Under the pieces are notes generated by a model, which was given only the letters and a program-made list of their open reading frames with translations, did not search any database and was not told the DNA's origin. From Cordia subcordata (Eukaryota; Streptophyta; Magnoliopsida; Boraginales; Cordiaceae), in contig JAPTOF010000004.1 in assembly GCA_028554755.1 (NCBI GenBank), positions 20,516,001 through 20,580,000 of the forward strand: DNA of 64,000 nt, given 5' to 3'. Position 1 is the first letter of the stretch. Each line of letters begins with the position of its first letter. A program made the position numbers and the translations under genes. Of this stretch, positions 59,261 to 64,000 are shown piece by piece.

Positions 59261-60100
59261 CTAAAACATATGAAGGACTTTCAATATTTCCTAGATGACA
59301 ATTCTTTGTTGGAGTTGGAGACAAATGGGTGTTTTCAAGCATGGAGGAATAAAAAAACACTACCAACATATTGTGAAGGAAAAATTGGATAAGGTAGTTT
59401 GTAATTTGGCATGGAATACTTTATTCCCTGGTGCATAGGTGGCAACTTTGCCTAACATTGGCTCTAACCACACTCCCTTATGCTTAAAGTTTAGTCTTAG
59501 TTTGAAATCTAAACATCTATTCAAGTTGAGGCCTATTGGGTTGATGATGCTAAATGTGGAACTCATGTTACTATTGCTTGGAACCAGAGATATCAGAATA
59601 GGAGGGTTTGCTTGCTTAAAAGAAAAAACTATGCAATGTCGGGAAGGTCTGAAATTCTAGAGTTAGACAAAATTTTACAATAGCCATTGGTGTATTGAAG
59701 TCTTAAAAAATGACTACAGCATTTATAGGACCTACCAGGTGACCCTCCCTTACTGGATCATATGAAATCTATCATTAAGGAGATTGATTTGTTATGAAAA
59801 CGTGAGGAAAAGTTTTTGGCCATGTATTCAAGAGTCAAATAGCTTAATTGGGTGATAGAAATATTGCTTTGCTCCATGCTTCTACATTACATAGGCAACC
59901 TTGTAATAATATTTTACGGCTTAAGGACGTAGATGGCACCTGGACTGAGGATGGTTAAAAAATCAAAGATAATGACACAGGATCATTTTCAGGCCACGTT
60001 TACTTCACTTAGGTAATAGTTTTATGATCACATTCCATCTTGTGTTCAACATATGGTCTTTCACTAGAACTCAATGAATTGTTATTGAGTGATGGATGAA
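59261..60100 (+). pseudogene. LINE linker between endonuclease and RT, decayed
   Basis: Multiple stops. Short recognisable pieces: PNIGSNHTPLCLKF (59445; SDH-like endonuclease end) and RPIGLMMLNVEL. From there to 60100 no intact block. Confidence 0.5.
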
Positions 60101-61200
60101 GTGTGAGCTGCTGTAGTGGGCCTTGGTTATACTAAAGCACTAGGTGGATGGATTTTCTAGAATATCTTACCAACAGTTTTGGGATGATCTCTTGTAGGCT
60201 GTTCGAGAGTGGATGTCTGGTGAGAAGTTGGTAGGCCCTATAAATGGTATTTTGATCTCACTTATACCCAAGGTTAAACATCCGAAATTGGTCAACCAGT
60301 TTTGGCTCACTAATTGTGCCAACCTTTCGTATAAAGTGTTCTCCAAAATATTGACTATGTGTCTACTGTCTTTCATGAATGAGTTGGCTTCCTCGTACTA
60401 GTTTGCCTTTATCCATGGTCATCTCATACAAGATAATATTTTGATTGCACAAGAGATGGCTTGGTATCTTAAAAAGAAGGCTTTGTCGAGGGTGTCCATA
60501 ATTGTTCTTAAAGACATGCAAAATGCATACAATCAGGTAGAAATGGCCTTTCTTGTTTGCTTTATTAAGCCGTCTTGACTTTGATCATTGTTTTGTTGCT
60601 TTAGTAAGGAACTTGGTTACAGCAGCAACATTCCAGGTGGTTTTGAATTAGGAACTACTCCCTTCATTTTGCCCAGGTTGTGGTCATCAATAGGGGGATC
60701 TTCTGTCCCCATTTTTATTCTCTTTTCTGATAGAAGCTTTATCTAGTCTTATTTGACGTTAAATGCAACTTGGGAATCTAAAGAGGGTTACGTTTTTGCG
60801 CGATTTTCCTGCTCTTACTCATTTATTATTTGTTGATGATTCCCTATTCTTTTTACAGGAGGACTCCATGTGAGGCATATGCAATTCAGGAGTCTATATA
60901 TCATAATAGCTATGTTTTGTGCTAAACTATTAACTTGTTGAAGTCAAGCATCTGCTTTGCCCAGAGGACATCTTTTGCTGTGAAAGAAGAGATTTTCTCT
61001 ATACTTAGGGTTTGGCAAGGATGTTGGTTAGGGCCATATCTAGGTATATTGTAGGAGTGGCAGCGATTGAAATCTTCCTTTCTACAGTGGATCTTTGATC
61101 ATATTCAAGGAAAAATGGAGGGATGGAAGGCTATGTTATTGTTTAGTGGAGGAAAGAATGTCTTAATAAAATGTGTTCTCCAAGTGATCCCTAATTGTGC
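60100..61200 (+). pseudogene. LINE reverse transcriptase fragment
   Basis: ILISLIPKVKHPKLVNQFW, then the FRPI-equivalent NCANLSYKVFSKIL, QFAFIHGHLIQDNILIAQE-like residues from about 60400 and LLFVDDSLFFLQ with catalytic FVDD at 60829-60840. Stops and frameshifts throughout. Confidence 0.75.
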
Positions 61201-61297
61201 CATGAACATGTTTCTCTTCTCGTAGGTACTCTGTAAGAAACTAAGTTTGGTAGTTAGTAGATTTTGGTAGAGTAGTGGTGGTAGATGTTGAATTCAT

Positions 61298-61631
61298 TTG
61301 GTAAGTTGGGATAAAATTGCAAATCCTAAGATGCATAGAGGCCTTGGGTTCCATGATTTGAATGCAATAAATCTAGCCTTAATCATTACCGAGGCTTGGA
61401 GACTTCTACAAAATCCAAACTCTCTTGCAACACAAGTGTTGGAAAGTATTTACCATAGGCATTCTGGTTTGTGGACAACACAGCACAACTCAAATATTTT
61501 CTTGGTATTGGTAGAGTGTTCTTAAGGGCAAGGACCTTCTCCAAAATAATGCACTCTGGCATGTGGGTGATGACATGTCAATATGTATTTGGTTTGACTG
61601 TTGGGTGCCAAAGTTTTTCAATCTGAAGTGC
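61298..61631 (+). pseudogene. LINE post-RT conserved region
   Basis: VSWDKIANPKMHRGLGFHDL and ALIITEAWRLLQNPNSLATQ match the conserved W..I..PK..GGLGF and AWRL...P.SL pattern of plant LINEs. Next, in another frame, ALWHVGDDMSICIWFDCWVP. The solo LTR begins at 61637. Confidence 0.75.
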
Positions 61632-61636
61632 CTTGA

Positions 61637-63171
61637 TGTTGGGAATGTCCTAAAGTTAGTCATTTATTGCAGACTTAGGATTGATTTATAATAAATCATC
61701 TTACTTTGGGCCTTATGTCATACTGTATATCTTCTCGTTAATTGTTAGATCATGGCGTAGTGCTTAGAATGACCTAATGGAGCTATGTGAATAAGGGATA
61801 GCTCGGTCATCCTTAAATCTAGTTCATAACCAAATGATGAATCGATACTAGGATGTTGATTCTGTCAAGCATAGGTTATAATGAATCACATGAGTTGGTT
61901 ATTCTCATGACCAAAGGGTGTCGAGTCACCAATGTAACCTACGGTAAGGTGTGGAGAAATGCTCATTGAACATGACTCTATTACAAGCGTCTTATGGTAT
62001 ATACCCTACTATCAAAGAATAGCTTGTGGTACACATGGATGCTGTATTCCCTTGGACTTGAGATCACCACAGAGACTTGTAAATTACTTCCCATGCCTTG
62101 GTACCAAACTATCCAGATTTCCAATCTGGTAACGAATGGCTACCGGGTATGACATAGGTGAAGATGGGATTAACCGCTCTAAGTATTAGGAGAATGATAT
62201 TTTGCTTAGTCTTAATTCATTAAGACTTTGACCAAAACTTTCCGTATGATATGTCAAGTGGTTACGTTATGATGAGTCATAACAAGATTGGGACCTAATA
62301 TGGAATAACTGATTAGGGGTTTGATAGTTTTAATATGCTTCTAGGGTTATTTCGGAGTATCTAGGGTCATAGGGAATCCACCATAGTGCACATGTTCGTT
62401 GAATATTGCCTTGCAACTATTCAGCTTATCCAAATGTCAGGAACCATTGCCAGAGGGTATCATCAATTAGTATAAGAATAGTACTTGTATTACCGGTTTA
62501 AGTTTGAATCTACGGAGTCACACATATGGTTAAGAATTAGTTGGAGGATTAGACCTATTATAATAATCTTGGCCTAATTTAATTGTGAATTAGACATGTT
62601 ATTATTTAATTATAAATTAAATAATATTATAGGTAATTAATATTATAGATATTAAATGGAGAATTAAATATTATAATATTACTTCGCTTCACGGAACTAA
62701 TTTTGACTATTTCCATCTAGCATTGAATGTGTGGATCAAATGTGTATTTAATTTGGGCTTTAATATGGATTTGAGAAGTCTATAATTCTAAATCCAAAGT
62801 GTTGGACTTAGTAGGTTATGGGGATCCATAATTCTAAATCCAAAGTATTGGACTTAGTAGGATATGGGGTTGGGCTTTATGGAAAGCCCATGTCTCTCTA
62901 TAGAAAGAGAATTCACATTTTTCTTTATGTATGATGGTTTTTGAGAAATTCTAATCCTATAGCCACTTACCAAAATTCTCTCCCAAAAGCCAAAACCCAA
63001 AAAAATTAAAAATAAAAAATAAAAAATAACCTCCTCCAACAGTTCTTGATCGCGTACGAAGAAGAGAAGCTTGAATTATGAGGTATTATTGATACCTTTC
63101 TTGAATTTTTTTCTGATAAATAGCTTGATCCTGCAAAGGAAATCCAGAGAAAGTCTTCTCGATTTCCTACA
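61637..63171 (+). mobile_element. Solo LTR of the E1 family (LTR H)
   Basis: 1535 bp, begins TGTTGGGAATGTCC and ends TTCCTACA. Target duplication cttga (61632-61636) and gttga (63172-63176), 4 of 5. The sequence is related to the E1 LTRs in the opposite orientation (for example ccggtttaagtttgaatctacgg; cagcttatcc). It interrupts the LINE, whose reading frame theme resumes after it. Confidence 0.8.
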
Positions 63172-63374
63172 GTTGATGGGTGCAAGGTATGTGATTGATA
63201 TAATTGACACAGACCAAGAGACGAGGAATATGGCTTTGCTCAATCCTTGTTTCTTGATATGCGGTTGTAGAAATTGCTAAAATTGCTTTGCCCATTACAC
63301 AACCTCCTGACAAATTAGCATGGCCATTTCCGAAAGGTGGAGTCTATGTTGTAAAGGGACACTAATAAGCTATT

Positions 63375-63640
63375 ATGGGCAATTTCTCCCTTACTGTTTC
63401 TGAGGTAGAGACGTCACTTCAAAGTCCTTGGTGCCTATGGAAGATTGTATTGCATTGTTGGGTCCTAACAAAGATTCCTAACTTTCTGTGGAAGGTTTTC
63501 AACTTTGCTTTGCCAACATATGAAAATTTATTTGCCGAGGGTATGCTTTTTCCCCAGCGGGTGATGTCTGTGGTGCAGATACGGAGACCATAAGTCATTT
63601 GTTCTTTCACCATCTTTTGAGTCATTGGGTATGACTTACC
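63375..63640 (+). pseudogene. LINE zf-RVT (zinc-binding) fragment
   Basis: WCLWKIVLHCWVLTKIPNFL, KVFNFALPTYENLFAEGM, then in a shifted frame ETISHLFFHHL...HW. This is the W..iW....P.K...F.W......T...L....h..HLF pattern of the zf-RVT domain following plant LINE RT. The conserved Cys residues are largely lost. Confidence 0.7.
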
Positions 63641-64000
63641 CCTTCTATTGGTTATAGAAGTACTTTAACTGGGAATGTTCTTTTGTAAATTGGCTTCTAG
63701 ACATGGTTGAAATGCTGTGCATGATTTTGGTTATAACAAACAATATGCTAAGGCTTTGGTGTTTATCAGCTATTGGTAAATTTGGAAGGGAAGGAATCTT
63801 GTCTTATTTAATAATGAAAGACCAACTCCTTTGTGTATCAAGGTTGAGATTAAAGGTTTGTTAGGCGAGCTTTTGGGGGCTGGTTTGTTAAGTATGCAAT
63901 TCAAGAATAGGGAAAGAGCTACTCTGTCTACATCATAGTGCTTATGGACTCTTCCTGATTGGGAATGCTCAAGCTCAAATGCGATGTGTTGTTTGCGAAG
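63641..64000 (+). pseudogene. LINE 3' part, continuing off the window
   Basis: Residual coding-like text (AFVFISYWIWKGRNLVLFNN-like, near 63755-63815) typical of the segment after zf-RVT. It is broken and continues past the right edge. Confidence 0.5.

Larger units (their letters stand above)
57800..64000 (+). mobile_element. L1-like LINE, decayed, split by a solo LTR
   Basis: Plus-strand non-LTR element continuing beyond the right edge. In order: a possible ORF1 remnant (58031-58790), endonuclease (about 58800-59260), reverse transcriptase (about 60100-61200), the conserved region after RT (61298-61600), an inserted LTR (61637-63171), then zf-RVT (63375-63640). Stops and frameshifts are frequent. 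The 5' limit is approximate. Confidence 0.75.

Overview
This 64 kb window looks like a repeat-dense intergenic region of a flowering plant, probably a eudicot. The basis is one intact plant-type kinesin-5 gene, Ty1/copia, Ty3/gypsy, LINE, TRIM and tRNA-derived SINE insertions, and AT-rich DNA. I cannot name the species. Only one complete protein-coding host gene is visible; nearly everything else is retrotransposon sequence in layers.

Layout. (1) 1-3740: left-truncated SIRE-like Ty1/copia element on the minus strand, with broken gag, protease and GAG-pre-integrase, an initiator-tRNA-Met primer site and a 1.27 kb 5' LTR. (2) 4564-~6060: SIRE-type LTR holding a 379 bp TRIM (4603-4981). (3) 6430-8740: degenerate minisatellite, a 394 bp hAT-like MITE (7551-7944) and a ~0.28 kb tandem duplication. 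(4) 8.8-12.3 kb: related SIRE-type LTR segments, one split by a solo LTR (10752-12124). (5) 12307-37827: copia element E1 (minus), 25.5 kb long because copia element E2 (16411-25667) sits in its integrase region and long-LTR non-coding element E3 (26015-32632, Ty3/gypsy-like) sits in its protease region. E1 itself lies inside the SIRE-type LTR that resumes at 37828. (6) 37.8-48.5 kb: more SIRE-type LTRs, two solo LTRs of the E2 family (38500-40283 and 44101-45876, each with a perfect 5 bp target duplication), a 99 bp SINE with a 16 bp target duplication (41403-41501) and an unclassified 1.8 kb LTR-like insert. (7) 48609-55198, minus strand: a complete kinesin-5 gene. Its 22 coding exons sum to 3120 nt (1039 residues plus stop). 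A probable intron interrupts the 5' leader, and upstream DNA holds MSA-core and E2F-like motifs. (8) 56.3-57.9 kb: LINE-like 3' end, a second copy of the minisatellite and an RNase H fragment. (9) ~57.8-64.0 kb: decayed plus-strand LINE (endonuclease, reverse transcriptase, zf-RVT) split by a solo LTR of the E1 family (61637-63171).

The order of insertion can be read from nesting: SIRE-type LTRs first, then E1, then E2 and E3. Several insertions are confirmed because an uninterrupted relative of the target lies elsewhere in the window. I did not find a new enzymatic or defence system. The most informative items are the nested stack with its target duplications, the box A/box B SINEs, the TRIM with repeated CACGTG-like motifs, and a TA microsatellite that has grown inside an LTR palindrome.
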